64,000 nucleotides of DNA, taken from positions 24,993,922 through 25,057,921 of the forward strand of contig NC_060232.1 in the NCBI RefSeq assembly GCF_021155775.2, read 5' to 3'. Position numbers and translations under genes: made by a program. Below are positions 49,801-62,829 of the stretch, piece after piece. The stretch comes from Neodiprion pinetum. Its lineage: Eukaryota > Arthropoda > Insecta > Hymenoptera > Diprionidae. The notes beneath the pieces were generated by a model, which saw nothing but the letters and a program-made list of their open reading frames with translations, was not told the DNA's origin and did no database searches. Positions within the stretch are counted from its first letter, which is position 1; each line of letters starts with the position of its first letter.

Positions 49801-52800
49801 ACATAGCCTCAATGTGACCTCAAATCATCTCACAATGTCTTCTCATACACAGAATTTTTTCATTTCTGACGATATAAGTACTCGTTTGTAACCTTGGATA
49901 TTCGTATTTCATTTGGCCGAATAATTTATTCTCTGTAAATTTTATACTGTTTACAAAAACGATTTAATGAATCCATCATGTATTTTCTGCCGTAACTGTG
50001 TGTGAATTTCGGGATTCTTTCAGAATGCTTTCGCCCCGCTGTTCGATTTTTGCAAATGATTGATTCATATCGGCGGAGCATGTTTCCATAGCAGTGTAAA
50101 AGCATGCGGTCTCTAATATGCCGAGTAAATTTTAATCCCACTTTACTATCTCGATCGTCGAACATTGATCGATCGTATTAATTAACTAACGAAACGGATT
50201 GCCTTTAGGCAAATCATTTGCACGTGGATGAAAATTACGTCCGGTACCTGCAGGGTACAGTTTCTGCTTAGCCATGTTTCATGTGGCCTTGAATCGCCTG
50301 TTTGCCTTTGATATTTCGTAGCAATTGGCCAGTGCAAAAACGTTTGCGTACCTATTTGATGATTTATTTGTTGCGCGCATTACAGAGGAAACGTGCAATT
50401 ATTTAAATTGCACTGTGCCGGCCATTACGAGAAATCACACCTATCATCTCGGCATTATCGTTGCTCGGTCAGTAGCGTACGTAACCATCTCAATCTATCA
50501 CTGATATGACCTAATCGAGGCCTGGAAATACCGCCACGTGCTCGCAGAGCATCTGCTTTGGTAGAAACGACAACGAGATTATCCAAATTACACGTGTAAT
50601 TACGGATGTTCCTGAAATAATTTGAATATGGTGAATGGAAGTAAACGTTTTCCATCTCCTAAACCGTTTACTTTATTTAAGTGATTTCACGGAAGCGAAA
50701 CAGCGCCGTAATTTTAGGCCACTTATGAAATTTCAGGCCTGCGATTTCTGCAGCTGCGTTCTTTAAGCGGCTGTGAAGTCTTTGAAATACATAAATACTT
50801 CCAACATCCCGCATATTTAAAGTTTGTCAAATGCGCTTAATAAAGTGATTAGTCTCTGGGACGACTCAAGTGTTATTTGAGTGTCAAGTGGCGATTATTA
50901 CGCAAGAATCCTTGGCTAAAAATTAACAACTCATTATATACACATTCTCAGTCGTGTAAAATTATTAATTAACTCCATACTGCTAAATCAAGTGATTAAT
51001 TATTTGATTGAATTATATTTACGAATGTAAAAAAATCGCCAACTATTAGCGCTGGCAAAATATTCTAAATTCGCACTCGTGGAAAATTTTTCCCAACATT
51101 TCAAAACGCATCCAATTAACAGATTTCCAGACATCTTAAACGCTAATCAGTGAGTCCGTTGTTATATACTTATGCAGTGCAAAGGAATTGTAACTCGTTG
51201 AAAAGATCAAACGCCGCATGTTCAGCGAACCGATTCTCCTTTGACTCCAATATAGCAGGAAGCACCAGGGCAAGGCTAAGGCTGTTTATAAATACTTGGG
51301 CAAGCTAGACTAAGTCTGTATTTACGGGCGTCACGACGTTTTATACCCAGACATTTCTGACGTTAAGCACCCGGTCACTTGCGCTTGTAACGATACCGTC
51401 TCTTTGACTCCAGAAGAACCGAGTCAGGGTAGTGCAATCAAGACAATTAAACAACAGTTCGAGGCACGTTAACTACCAATCAAGTGACTAACGGTTCTCT
51501 TATTTAAGGTCACATTTTTCTAGAAAAGACTTATACATCGTATCGCAATCTAATTACTCGGAATCTTATCCCCTTCGATCATCGTTCGTGTCTTTAAAGG
51601 CACTATAAATTTGCATGGGAGCCTGTCAAACATCTCTGTGGATCTGCGGATGCCGGCTTTAGTTTTAAACTACTTGTTCTCCGAATCTGAGGTAATTGGT
51701 AACGACGAGTACTCACTTTTTGCCGTTATTCCATCGACAATGAGCCACCGTTTGCCAGCTGGTTTTATCATGACGCAGCCTTGAGACGCTTGACCATATG
51801 AGAACAAGTCGGATCGCAAAAATCGATTCCCCTTATCCACGGTCGGTTTGTCACCTCAAAGAATAGGTTTTTCTGGTCTAAATGACGGTGAAGTTACTTA
51901 TGTAAATGTGTTTACCACTCGCAATACCAGACACGGCTTGCTTCTGGGGCCTTTGCCAAATTGACGTAGATACCGCACATGTAGGTGCTCGCAATCATCG
52001 AATGGCACGTGCAGCCTTTCGACCGGAACAATAATTTTCGAAGAAATTTTACGACAGTTACGTGATAGAACTGTTATCTATTGTAGATATTTCTATAGGC
52101 ACGACATCAGCGCCCAACAATTTTTCAGTTACTTATGTAAGCAGAAAAACATTGTGTGCTGATTATCAGGTTCTAAATATAATTTGCGATAGCAAAACTT
52201 GTGAAAGAAAGAAAAAAATTCATTTTTTGCTTCAGAATTCGCAGCTATTTGTATGGATAGTAAATTCAGTCATATATTATCAGCAATAACTACTGAACGG
52301 ACAGATGAAAATTATGTTTTAATGATTACTGGGTTTGACCTGACTACGGGTATCGTATGATTCTCAGCAATTCATTTCCAAGCTTGCAACAGCCAATTAA
52401 ATTGTTCCCAACCGGCACACAAAGAAACAAGCTATCCATGACTGGTAACCCGAAAAAACTGTGCCATGGTACCAATTAACTTATTCCAAACGTTGACAGC
52501 AAAGAAACTTGTTTATTGATCCTCCTCATCCAAACTTAATGACGGAAATTAATTTTTCAGATCGCTTCTCGTGTCGTCAGATGCTGAATATCATGGTGAT
52601 TCTTGGATTCATGTTGAACTACACGTTACGTGTCAATTTGACGATAGCTATCGTGGATATGGTATTACCCAGTAACAGCACCAGACATTCTACCGAAACC
52701 ATCGCGGACTCAGGATGTGCGGGATCGGTTGATTTCCATAAAAATTTCACATCTAATACGAGTCTAAATGAACTGGGGGACTTACCGAAAAAACATGTAA

Positions 52801-55396
52801 ATGCGACTTTTCTCTACTTCATTCTGATAATTGGCATCAAAATTGGATTGGTCGGAAGGCTCACCTAACATTCCAAGCACATGGTGCTGCGTTTCTCTTT
52901 CAAATTATTGAATATAGGTATGTTAATGTTGCAGCAGGCCATCGAACAAACCAGGTATCCATGGAACGAGTACGAGGTAAACAAGATCTTGGGTAGCTTC
53001 TTCTGGGGGTACATCTGCACCGAATTGCCTGGTGGTCGGCTTGCGGAAATCGTTGGTGCCAAAAGGGTGTTTGGGTACAGTATGCTGACCGCAAGCGCCG
53101 TCACGCTTCTCACACCGTTGGCAGCGACACTCGGTTATCCTGCAGTCGCGGCTCTCAGAGTGATTCTTGGCTTTATGCTGGTAAGTCGTATCTTGCAATA
53201 AATTCAGCAATAAAGTTAGCTTAGAGAGTCACGCCATGCTTACACGGTTTCATTCGTTTCAGGGAGCCACTTGGCCCGCGATCCATCCCATGACTGCAAG
53301 ATGGATACCTCCAATGGAACGGAGCAAATTCATTGCGAATATGATGGGTGAGATATGAGTGATATTTTCGATGATTGAGACAATTCAAGGTGTGCATTCG
53401 GTAGGTGATATGCGCCAAATTTTTTTTTTACACGTATAACGACAGCGTTCTCCAGGAGAGAGTACGGGAAGGAGAACCAGTTTGTTTACAAGTCGAAGAA
53501 TTGCTGTCATCCTTTGCTAATGTATATATGATTTGATCAATGGTCTCACGCAAACTGAACTGACTTACCTTCACCGTCATAAGTGAAAATTGTGGTCATA
53601 GCCGCTTACTAACTTTTTGACCGTCGCGCAATGTGTGACGAATTGTAAGTGTAACGAGAAGGTGATTCGACCTACCCGATACAGGTCTAATATACCCTAA
53701 TGTTTCCTACGATGTCCAATTTGCGGATGCAGGTGAAGAATACTTGACCGGGCGTAAATCATTCGGGGACTGTCTGTAAGGGTGCGAAACCGATGAACGC
53801 TCACTCTGAATTGTGGAAATCGTAAAAGAAACATGCCTGCACGTCTGGACCATTTTCCAGCATCTTCTCTCGGAGCGGCGATCACGATGCCGATATGTGG
53901 GTTCCTGATTGCTTCGATTGGCTGGGAGTCGGTCTTCTATGTTACCGGTGGAATCAGCTTAATATGGAGCATCGTCTGGTTCTTTGTTGTCTATGATTCT
54001 CCAGCTCAACACCCTCGCATCTCAGCAGAGGAACGCCGGTTCATTGAGGAGTCCATCGGGACGACTTCCACCTCAAAGGTGCGTGCCTTTAAAACCACTT
54101 GCGATCGTAAGACGGAAATGCATATTTGATCAAGCGTAAGCACTTCCTGCGATCGATACTTTCTCACATCCAACGCTAACGATCTGTGCAATTTATGGCT
54201 TATAGCACCTGGCTGTACCGTGGAAGGCGATGTTGACGTCTGTCCCAGTTTGGGCAATCATCGTCACCCACGGATGCAGTGTTTTCGGCTACTTTACGGT
54301 GGTGAATCAGCTGCCAACTTATATGAAATACATTCTGGGCTTCGAAATTAAAAAGGTATAAATTTTTTATTATTTACCGCTTCCTTCAAGAGTCTTGCAC
54401 GTGTTTAGTTTGTTCAAGATTCCCAAATTCTTTTTTCATTCTTCTCAGAATGGTCTACTTTCGTCCTTGCCTTACCTAGGGAAATATTGTTTCGCCGTGT
54501 TGACGTCATCTGCAGCCGATTATCTGAGAAGAACTCATAAGCTTTCAGTGACAGCGATTCGTAAGAGCTTCACTGCTTTCGGTAAGTAATGACGAATTCT
54601 TGGGAACGAATGAATGATACCAGTTGGGAAGGTCAATTAGAGAAAAAGTTTGACACGAATTATATTTTATTCACTCAAGGTTCACAATGAGAGATCATAG
54701 TGGTTAACAGAACCGTCATTTCATCGTTTTCATACATTAAAAAAATACGTAGAGCCTTTAGTAAATTTCATACGATGTTTCGTTGTCAAAGTAAAACTAA
54801 TATCTGTAAGCATTCTCGGCTCCTTATAACATTAATTGGTGATAATAAGTTGGAACAACAAGCATTCGCTCTATTGTCTGTTATTGCCCATATTGTAAGG
54901 TCACTCGGGAGTTAATTGTCACTTATATTTACATTTCATTACAGCGGTAATGACTCCTGGACTGCTGATGATCGTGCAAGCTTTGATGGGCTGTGACCGG
55001 ATTACTTCTGTGGCGATATTTACAGTCGCCCTGACGATTAACGGCGGAGTAACCGCTGGATACTTAGGAAATGGCTTAGACATTGCCCCGAATTTTTCCG
55101 GGACGATTTTCGGGTTGGCCAATACTCTTAGTTCTTTAGGAGGCTTCTTGAGCGCCGAAATGGTTGGCTCGTTGACTTTCGAGAACCAGTCCTTCCCACA
55201 GTGGAGGATAGTGTTCTGGATTCTTGCTGCCACCTATGTGTGCGGTGGTCTGACCTTTACATTCTTTGGATCCGGAAAACTTCAGTCTTGGAATAGCCCA
55301 AGGAGCGATGGAAGTATCACGGAAAAAGAGCGGGCTCTGGAGAACGGCAAATCACCCGAAGAGGTCATTCCTCTGAAAGACAAGACTGAAGTATGA
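46859..55396 (+). CDS. SLC17-type major facilitator transporter (inorganic phosphate/organic anion cotransporter-like)
   Basis: Eight coding exons: 46859-46883, 52561-52796, 52935-53180, 53263-53347, 53861-54078, 54206-54355, 54449-54581, 54945-55396; 1545 nt, 514 aa, in phase throughout. The short first exon (MASNRSIA plus one base) joins precisely to the second. The family is shown by RQMLNIMVILGFMLNYTLRV in TM1, a glycosylatable loop (N-S-T, N-F-T, N-T-S) at residues ~55-80, WNEYEVNKILGSFFWGYICT, LPGGRLAEIVGAKRVFGY, GATWPAIHPMTARWIPPMER and the TM8-TM12 region ending in an acidic, hydrophilic cytosolic tail. SLC17 members move phosphate, sialic acid, glutamate or other anions with Na+ or H+. 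The substrate cannot be read from sequence. Exon 3 could start at 52938 instead of 52935 (tandem CAG acceptor), changing one glutamine. Confidence 0.9.
46884..52560 (+). other. Intron 1 of the SLC17-like gene
   Basis: 5.7 kb without a recognised exon. A TATAAATA element at 51287-51294 could serve an internal promoter, but the protein's first transmembrane segment is in exon 2 and that exon has in-frame ATGs, so only a transcript could tell. A poly-A run lies at 48832-48850. Confidence 0.4.
53348..53860 (+). other. Intron 4 of the SLC17-like gene
   Basis: 513 nt, donor GTGAGA, acceptor TTTTCCAG; no feature inside. Confidence 0.6.
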
Positions 55397-56323
55397 GCAG
55401 GGGGTGACAGGTCGACGACTCAAATGTCAAGGCACGTAAAGCTGTATTGGATATAAATTTTTCCTTCCGGTTCATGGTTGGCTTGGCTCTAACAATGTGG
55501 AAATCACAGTATTTTATTAGGCTACGTGATGCTCGAAGCTCAGCAGGAAACTTATGACAAAAATTGTTCAGTGACAGTTTTGTGCGGGCACGAAAACTAA
55601 GAGGAACTTGATGCATGTTAAATTCTAACAATAAGGACGGGGCCAATCGATTCATTGAAATAACAAATCTTGAGGGCGATCTTTGGGGTACATGAAGATA
55701 TCAACGACGGGCTATCTTTATTGACGCAAATGATTGACTGACAAAGGATGCAGTTTAATTGATATATCGACGACAGTGAGGAACATTCTTCTTATTGTAT
55801 CTTCAAAGTAACAAAACTTGCAATCATATTCGTGTGTTTTTTCCGCTATACAGAAATTGAAACTCATAGTGACGATGAATTTTTCGAGAGCTGCGCATCG
55901 GTCGGGTAGGAAATTGTTGCTCTGCCGGTAGTTTAAATATGAAAATCGAAATGAGTAAAAAAATAATCGCATGAAAATGATTGAAGAATTTGGAAAGGAC
56001 ATAAGGCGACATGGAAGAGATTTCACGTTTTGACCAACACCACTTGCCAAATTAACTTGTCAGCTGGGGCTATTCTAAATATGTCCCGGAAAACAATCTG
56101 CCATCATTATAAGCACTCGGAACAGTCTTAAATTTTAAATGTACACAAACATCTATTGTCAAGCTTGGTATTTCTTTATGGTTCTAAACTTTTAAGTATA
56201 ACTTTGAAATTTGGAATGAATCGATCGCAAGGTTTAAGAAGACTGCATCAACATTGCATCAGACGGGAGGTATATACGTGAGAACATTACCATTTTGTAA
56301 ATTGTATTTTATCGAAATATGTA

Positions 56324-56329
56324 AATAAA
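56324..56329 (+). promoter_or_regulatory. Candidate polyadenylation signal of the SLC17-like gene
   Basis: AATAAA about 930 nt after the stop codon, the clearest signal downstream; the region between is AT-rich and fits a 3' untranslated region. Confidence 0.4.
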
Positions 56330-59300
56330 GATTTAAGTTTTTTACATCGATATTTCTCAATTTATAGTGAACTATGAGCATCTTTGCCTCTGTCACGGGA
56401 AATGTAGGCATGTTCCAATAATTCATCTCCAATCATTTCCATCAACCAAAAGGACACCTTGCATCGCAGGTGGTGACAGTTTTCCAATAAAAGAGTGATC
56501 CCAATCGATTCATCTGTATGTAAAAATTTGTCTTGATAAACTCCGAGAGGATATACGGGTGAATCATTAGGTGGGACTCTTTGATATCAATAACCAGATT
56601 CTACGGCATTGAAACCTTCCTCATCAGCGACATTGAACTCTGGTGTAAGCTGAGAGATAATAATTGAGCGCTTACATTCGAGTTATCATCAAGCATCGCT
56701 TGATCATTACTTTATCACAGATTTGATCAACAGACGCTCGACCGGCGCACTCAGCGCACACCGAATGCGGTTTCTGTTGCTTCGGTATCGATCTTTCTAA
56801 CGATTCAGAACTTCTGTAAAACCCGAACACTTAAGCATGAGATACTTTTGATTTACCGACCAGAAAGTGACGCCCAACTGACCGACAGCTTCGGTGCCAA
56901 ACGAAACGCGAATTGCGTTAACAATTGGAGAGTAACAATCTCAGTCGGTAAATGGTACTCCCAGTTTTACCAGATAATGCGAGTGCAACAGAAAAAGGCG
57001 TTGAACCTATCCCCCACGAGATGGCGCAGGCTTCCTGTTGGTAGAATTCCGATGCTTTTCCCCCCACTTGCCACGGCGCAGCTGGACAGTCGACGTTGCG
57101 GCTCTGTGGCGGTGCTGAACAATAGTTGGACGAGCTTTTTCGAACGGATTTGCACAATCTGTTATTGCGGGTGGGGGAACGGCGCAGATGGTGGACGTCG
57201 GTCGTGAAACGGCGGAGTGCGTCGCGGTGGCCGGCGTAGTGGCGCCCTGCGTTGCGATGCTGCTCGCCGTGACGCGTGGCGCTGCGGCGCTCTACGCTCT
57301 CATCAGGAGTCCAAACCACTCGAGGAGCTAAGAGCGCCGGGACGTCACCGCGACGAGAGTTCCCACTCCTTACACAAGTCGTAACGAGATATCGATTACA
57401 CGCCGAGACCGACAGGGAAGATATCGCGATGCATCCACGGACGCGCGACGCGGTGTGTTTAGAAAAACTATTCGCATGAAATCTAGGAAGATAAAAAGAG
57501 TTGAAAATTTGACCGTACGCAGATCGTAGGCTATTTAACTGAAAAATGAGTACAAGGAAAAAAAAATTTTTTTTTTTTCGAAACAGGTGCGAAACTTGGC
57601 AAAATGTAACGTTTTCTTTTTGTTACAGGTATCGCAAAATCTGATGACCTACGCTTAATTCTAATTGATCGCTAAGTGATGTGAAACTTGATAGTCCGAT
57701 TGCTATAAATAACGTATGGTATGCTGAATTCAATTAGTCAGCTTGTTTGCGGGTAAGAAAAAAAAAAAAAAAAAAAACAGCACACTTATATACATACGAG
57801 TTACAGCGTTCGCGCGAGATCGTATATACCTATAGATATGTAATACCGTTTCGAAAACGTTCGTAGTCGCGATTGCCAGCGAGGTGGTGTGGATTGATTC
57901 AAAAGTTGGCAAGAGGAGGAGGAGGAGGAGGCAAGATTATTTCTTGCGCCCCCGAAGGCCATCCCAGTGGCCTCGACGCCCCGCCGCCGGGTCCGTAGCC
58001 ATTTTTCCCAGCGGAACGGCGCCGCCGTCGTTCTCATCGCGTGCTGTATGTATGAAAAAATTGAACGCCCGATAATAAAACTATATCTAGTCGCTAGGAA
58101 CGTTAGGCAGAGATTTGTTCCGAGTGGTGTTAGGTATAACCGTAGAATCTTAGGAATCCATGGATTGCAGCATTGAATTCAGTTGCTATGTCGAAGGTAG
58201 CCGGCGACCACGAATCCCGAGGAGCCAGCTTGTTGTTATTTTGCCGCGCAGGACCGCCCGCTCAGCCGCCATACAACCAGGAGATCAGGAAGCCGAGGAG
58301 CTGCTGCGAGACGCCGGAGACCCCGACGAGGCTTATACCGTCCTGATCGGTTGTGATTAAGTAAGGTTTAATCAGCTTTACAAGCTAAACTTCTTTTGTC
58401 AACATGCACGTGCATGATAATCCCAGCTATCTTTCTAGGGTGCTCGTCCCGACGGCTGATTGGCCTCGCTAAGATGCGCGCCTTGCCTAAATTATCGCCC
58501 GCCAGCCGACCCGGAATTTCTGCCCTCCTGTCCTCCCGATCGGCACAGGACGCGGAGGCCACGAATCTAGGAGGTTATCGCATCCCGCCTCATGGAATCC
58601 TGATTGCGAGATTTACAACGTGTTAGACGCAGGTTAGTCTTCGCGGTAGGAAAAAACGACCCTTTGAGAACTCGGTTGACTCGCATCGACCCAATCTCTG
58701 TTTTTGGAACCACTGATATGACATGTTCGTTCGGCGTTGACAAATTCCCTTCTTATCAAACCGCCGAGCGAGAGAGGCGCGAAAGACTGTGTTTGATGAG
58801 ACGGATTTTAGATAGTCGGCTTCGTGATGTAATAAGTCTTCGTTTATGGTTCGACTACAGCTACGTCGTCACGTATAAACGCGGAACTATTACGTGTTCT
58901 GCTCTTTGAGAATTCCAGTTTTTTCATCATCCCAGCAATGCAAGTGTCCTGCTCTAATATTCCAAACCGAGACACAGTGCGAGGAATTTTTCCTGCATTA
59001 CTCGGATCGTTGTCTTATCAGTTAACGCTGTTGGTAATTAGTGCGATACTAAGACCGACGTATACAGTCTGCAGAGTCTCTTAATTGCCGAGAATGCGGC
59101 CGACAGAACGTGCTGAATTTTTCAGTGCTTACGAATGAAGGAAGAACTTCTAGGAAATATTTAATTTTGTTGTTTACGATTCGTGTTATGGTTAGAACGA
59201 TGCCCAATCACAGTTCGGTGGAATTATTTTCGAGAGATAAAGTCCCCGGATGTGTGTAACTGTACACGTGACCGTTCCTGGTGCGGTTTAAAATTCAAGC

Positions 59301-62162
59301 GAACTGTTAGCCGGAAAATGGAGACAAACGAGAGGAAGAGATCATCACACTCGGAAGAAGTATGGCATGATTAACGCGGGTTATCCCAAACAGATTCGAA
59401 AAACGGAACCACAGTAAGCTAAGTAGCGTGTAAAAACGTTGACGTGATGATGAAATGCCTAGCAGGCGCGAAGTCATTGCTGTAGTCGGTATTGGGCGTT
59501 TCCTTTCTTTTTTATATTTCTTAAAACGCAGACTGAGCGATAATTATTCCACGTCCGTGGTTTAAAATTCGTTAGGCGTTACGAGAGAGGGTAATTTACG
59601 AAGATGACTAATTGATGAGAAACAAAGAAACGACACCTGTCACCGGAAAACAGTACCGGAACGTCCGGGACCGAATGGCGAACAAAGTGGGACGATTAAT
59701 TGAAGGATCGTGCAGTTTGCCCGCAAGCTCAGAGAAGAGAAACTCGGATATATGCCTGAGTGCGATACACGCGAGATACAACATCACCGTTTTCATTACA
59801 AAATTATAAATCAGACATTCTCAAGAGATTTGCAATACAGTAGAGAAAAAATTCTTAGGTACGGCCTCCAGAGCAACAAAGATAGTCGGCTCGCCCATTA
59901 AGGGCCTTCGTAATAACGTAGAGTTGGAGTGCAGCGTAGCTGCACGCATGCCAGATTTTTAAGAGGCTAGGATGATGGCGAAGGCAGAGAGACGCGGAGG
60001 TGGTCAAGCCCGAGGGCTACGAAATACCTCGACCCCACCCCCGCGACTCATGGGAACCCCCTCGGGCCCACGAAGCGAACGGGCTGGTCTTCGTCCTCTT
60101 CGACGGTCCCGCAACCACGTGGTGCGGCAGGTGGCTGCGGCTGCGGTGAGGACGTCGGCGGGTAATTTGACAGGAATGTGGGAAGAAAAGGCTGCCGAGA
60201 CCGCGTCGTGATTTTTCTGGTAGAAAATTGGGCGTAGATCGAAATTCTGAATTGTCAAAGTTCAGACTGACCGTTACATCGAATTTCGAAATTCCAAATG
60301 GTCAAAACCCTAATTGGTAAAAATTCTAACCGTGCCGACCTTCACATATGACGTGAAGCGCTTACCGCGTATACGTGTAAAAGGTTGCTGACGTTCGGAG
60401 TTACATTCGGAACGTTGAGCTTTCAGGGTTTTGACCATTCGAGAATTTGACTTCGGAATTTAGATCACTCGGGGTTTTGATCATTTGAATTTTTGACCGT
60501 TCAGAGTTTTGACCGTTCGAATACTCATCGGTTTTATGACGTGTCTAATCGGATCTTCGAAACTTCTGAATCTAACATTTCGGAATTGATATTCACTATT
60601 GAACGATTACATAACCAGTCTGAATTTTAATAAGTTTGGAATTCTTACTCGGAAACGCGAGTTTCAGTTCGATTCATTTATGAGAGAATCGTGGACGTCG
60701 TTGACACGAAATTTGCGTTAGGCCATGGAACCTGCAGCTGCGAATTAGCATATGACAGAAGATATGCCTGAGCAGTCCGAAGTGCGCTTTCGCACGGTCT
60801 GTGGATCCCGACTCGATCTCAGAAAGTTAGTCGGGGTTCCATGAATCGTCTGTGAAGCCCAACTTCGTTCCTCATTCGCTGCTAATTGGAGAGAGGCTAA
60901 CCGAATTGGGTACCTTATACCTCTTGAAGCATCCTGAGCTTATACCGACTGCCGCGCTAAGAGGTGCAAGAAGGTGGAATAAATCCTTCAAACGAATTTA
61001 TGTGTTTGTAAATTATTCCTCGCCAAATTGAAGGGACGGGAAGTCACCATTGCAAGAATCGACAATCAATCGGCGGTGTATTCCAGGAAAGAGGCTTCGG
61101 GCGGGGTAATTCAACCTCAATTGTTAAAATTCATATGTATTACGCAGTACGTGGTCCGCATTCGAATTTTGATCGAGGATCACGTTGACGTACGTCATGA
61201 TGTACGGGGTGCGTTGACCGGAACATTGGTGCGATTAAGAACGTGAGATCAGTCTGGCAATTAGTTCGAAAACGAAACGACGGAATGTCGTGCGATACAT
61301 TCTGTTTTTGAATAGGAGATAGAACACGATTGTTCATGCTCTATTGATCACTCCCGATTTGGCTTGTCGCACCTACTCAAACAATGCTATGATTATATAT
61401 CCACTAGTGTGTTAATTTACTTTCGGGTAGTGACTTCTTGTAAACGTTCCTTTAATCTACTCCTACGCATAGCTACCGTCATACTGAAATATTGATTTGT
61501 CGGAATAGTCCAAAGTAGCACATTTCGTGTAAATCCGTTGCTTTGTTATTCTCTATTAGAGAACTAGATCGTTAGGTTGTTAATTACTTATTTTGACAAG
61601 CCGAGTCATTGGGCGGAGACGATATTTTCTTCGAAAAAACGAACTCGAAAGGTTTAACATGTAGCAAGTGTTGAGAGATCCTATTTTACTATAGCTTTAA
61701 TCATTCCTTGTGGGATGATAATTACGAGACATAGCGGTATGACTTCACCTGACAATGAACTTCACAGCACTTCGTTACCCTGTCTTTCTATATACTTTAA
61801 ATTACACGTAGGTAAAATAATTTCCCGTATGAATCTGGAAACTACTGGTCACGCACAGTTTCACTTCTAAGACAACTAATCGATTGCGCTCCTCCTACGA
61901 TTAGTCTATTCCCGGCAACACAGCCGGTTCCCATCATCACAATTCCCACTGCAACAACGCTCAAGTATCCTCGAGAGATTCGAGCCGTACATGTTGATTA
62001 ACAATAAAATAACATGACAGAAATCACCTCGCCTTACTTGCGGGTTGTTTCACGCAACCGTGTGCATGGGCGCAGTAGTAGATTGGAAGCACTGCGCGTG
62101 TCTATGGTCATTATCGAGGTCATTATATCGAAGTAAAACCTCCGACAAGGCCTCTGCCGCGG
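56330..62162. other. Region without recognised genes, GC-rich patches
   Basis: GC-rich islands at about 56.9-57.4, 57.9-58.6 and 59.97-60.2 kb have open frames on both strands (60-133 codons), but none shows a known motif. A plausible acceptor (TTGCCGCGCAG at 58251) is followed by a donor-like AA|GTAAGG near 58359, framing a ~105-nt exon whose three frames all carry a stop. It could be non-coding or 3' terminal. A GGA-repeat lies at about 57911-57931 and a poly-A run at 57759-57777. Confidence 0.3.
60245..60522. repeat. Degenerate minisatellite in inverted halves (TTTTGACCRTTCG unit)
   Basis: From about 60424 to 60522 a 15-18 nt unit of the form RTTTTGACCRTTCGR recurs about six times with variation. 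At 60245-60320 the same words occur in reverse complement (for example tggtcaaaaccct), so the two parts could fold together around a ~100-nt centre. Confidence 0.6.
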
Positions 62163-62170
62163 TATAAAAA
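62163..62170 (+). promoter_or_regulatory. Candidate TATA box near right end
   Basis: TATAAAAA in a GC-rich setting, about 175 nt upstream of an ATG with a donor site behind it (see 62338-62391). Confidence 0.3.
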
Positions 62171-62337
62171 ACTTTGTTTTCCGCTAAAATCTTCCCTGCG
62201 TCCCGCATACAAGTTACCGCGTAAATTACAAATTGCATATTGCGTACGAGGTATAATTTTTCTTCAAATCTTGTGTAGTCTGGACTCCGAACACATACAC
62301 GCGCAGTGTCCGAGTACCAGTCAGCCAGCCAGTCACG

Positions 62338-62391
62338 ATGGCTGGTTCGAGGGCGACGCAGAGGCGGACCAAGTCGCCAGCACGTAGTGCA
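62338..62391 (+). CDS. Candidate first coding exon of an unidentified gene
   Basis: An ATG at 62338 begins MAGSRATQRRTKSPARSA, a basic serine/proline-containing segment, followed by a GCAG|GTATGCG donor. Upstream is a TATA element and CpG-rich leader. Further exons were not recognised to the right edge. If read through, the frame ends after about 34 codons. An overlapping 177-codon minus-strand frame competes with this reading. Not recognised as any family. Confidence 0.25.
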
Positions 62392-62792
62392 GGTATGCGG
62401 GTGAGAAACACCCGAGGCTACCCCGAGTCCGCCCACGTTTAAGCCGCGCTCCGTCGCAACCCGGCACTTCCAACCAGGTAACGTCCAGGTTGATCCTCGT
62501 CCGCATAGCTCCACCTGCCCCGCTGAACTTTCGACGCACGCGATCTTCTCCGCTCGAGTCGACGAAGCCGCCCCCGCGGGCACACGCCGGCGTCACGCAA
62601 GCCTCGCTCCTCGTCGTATTTCCCCCGGGCACGCAGTCACCGCACGAGAAGAGTCGAATAGCTACATTACGGACGGTCTGGCTCCTTTGAATTTTCAACC
62701 ATTCTTGATAATTGACCCTTTATAGAACGAATTAGGAACAAGTTGTATGGTGATTTTCAATCTCCTTGCCCGTTTCTTATCCTTGTGGTAAG

Positions 62793-62796
62793 CAGT

Positions 62797-62826
<30 letters not shown>
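62793..62826. repeat. (CAG)n / (GCA)n trinucleotide repeat
   Basis: About eleven consecutive GCA units with one TAG-type interruption at the left. No supported exon covers it. Confidence 0.9.

Positions 62827-62829
<3 letters not shown>

Noticed and set aside
49926..50165. 79-codon minus-strand frame in the transporter intron
   Set aside because: No family motif and no splice or promoter context.
52865..53213. Minus-strand frames (82, 64, 95 codons) opposite the transporter
   Set aside because: Shadows of transporter exon 3.
56918..57319. 133-codon minus-strand open frame
   Set aside because: Arginine/serine-rich translation typical of a shadow frame in CpG-rich DNA; several other frames are open in the same place.
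62050..62583. 177-codon minus-strand open frame
   Set aside because: GC-rich stretch with frames open on both strands, no known motif, and it competes with a promoter-exon layout on the plus strand. Kept only as a caution.
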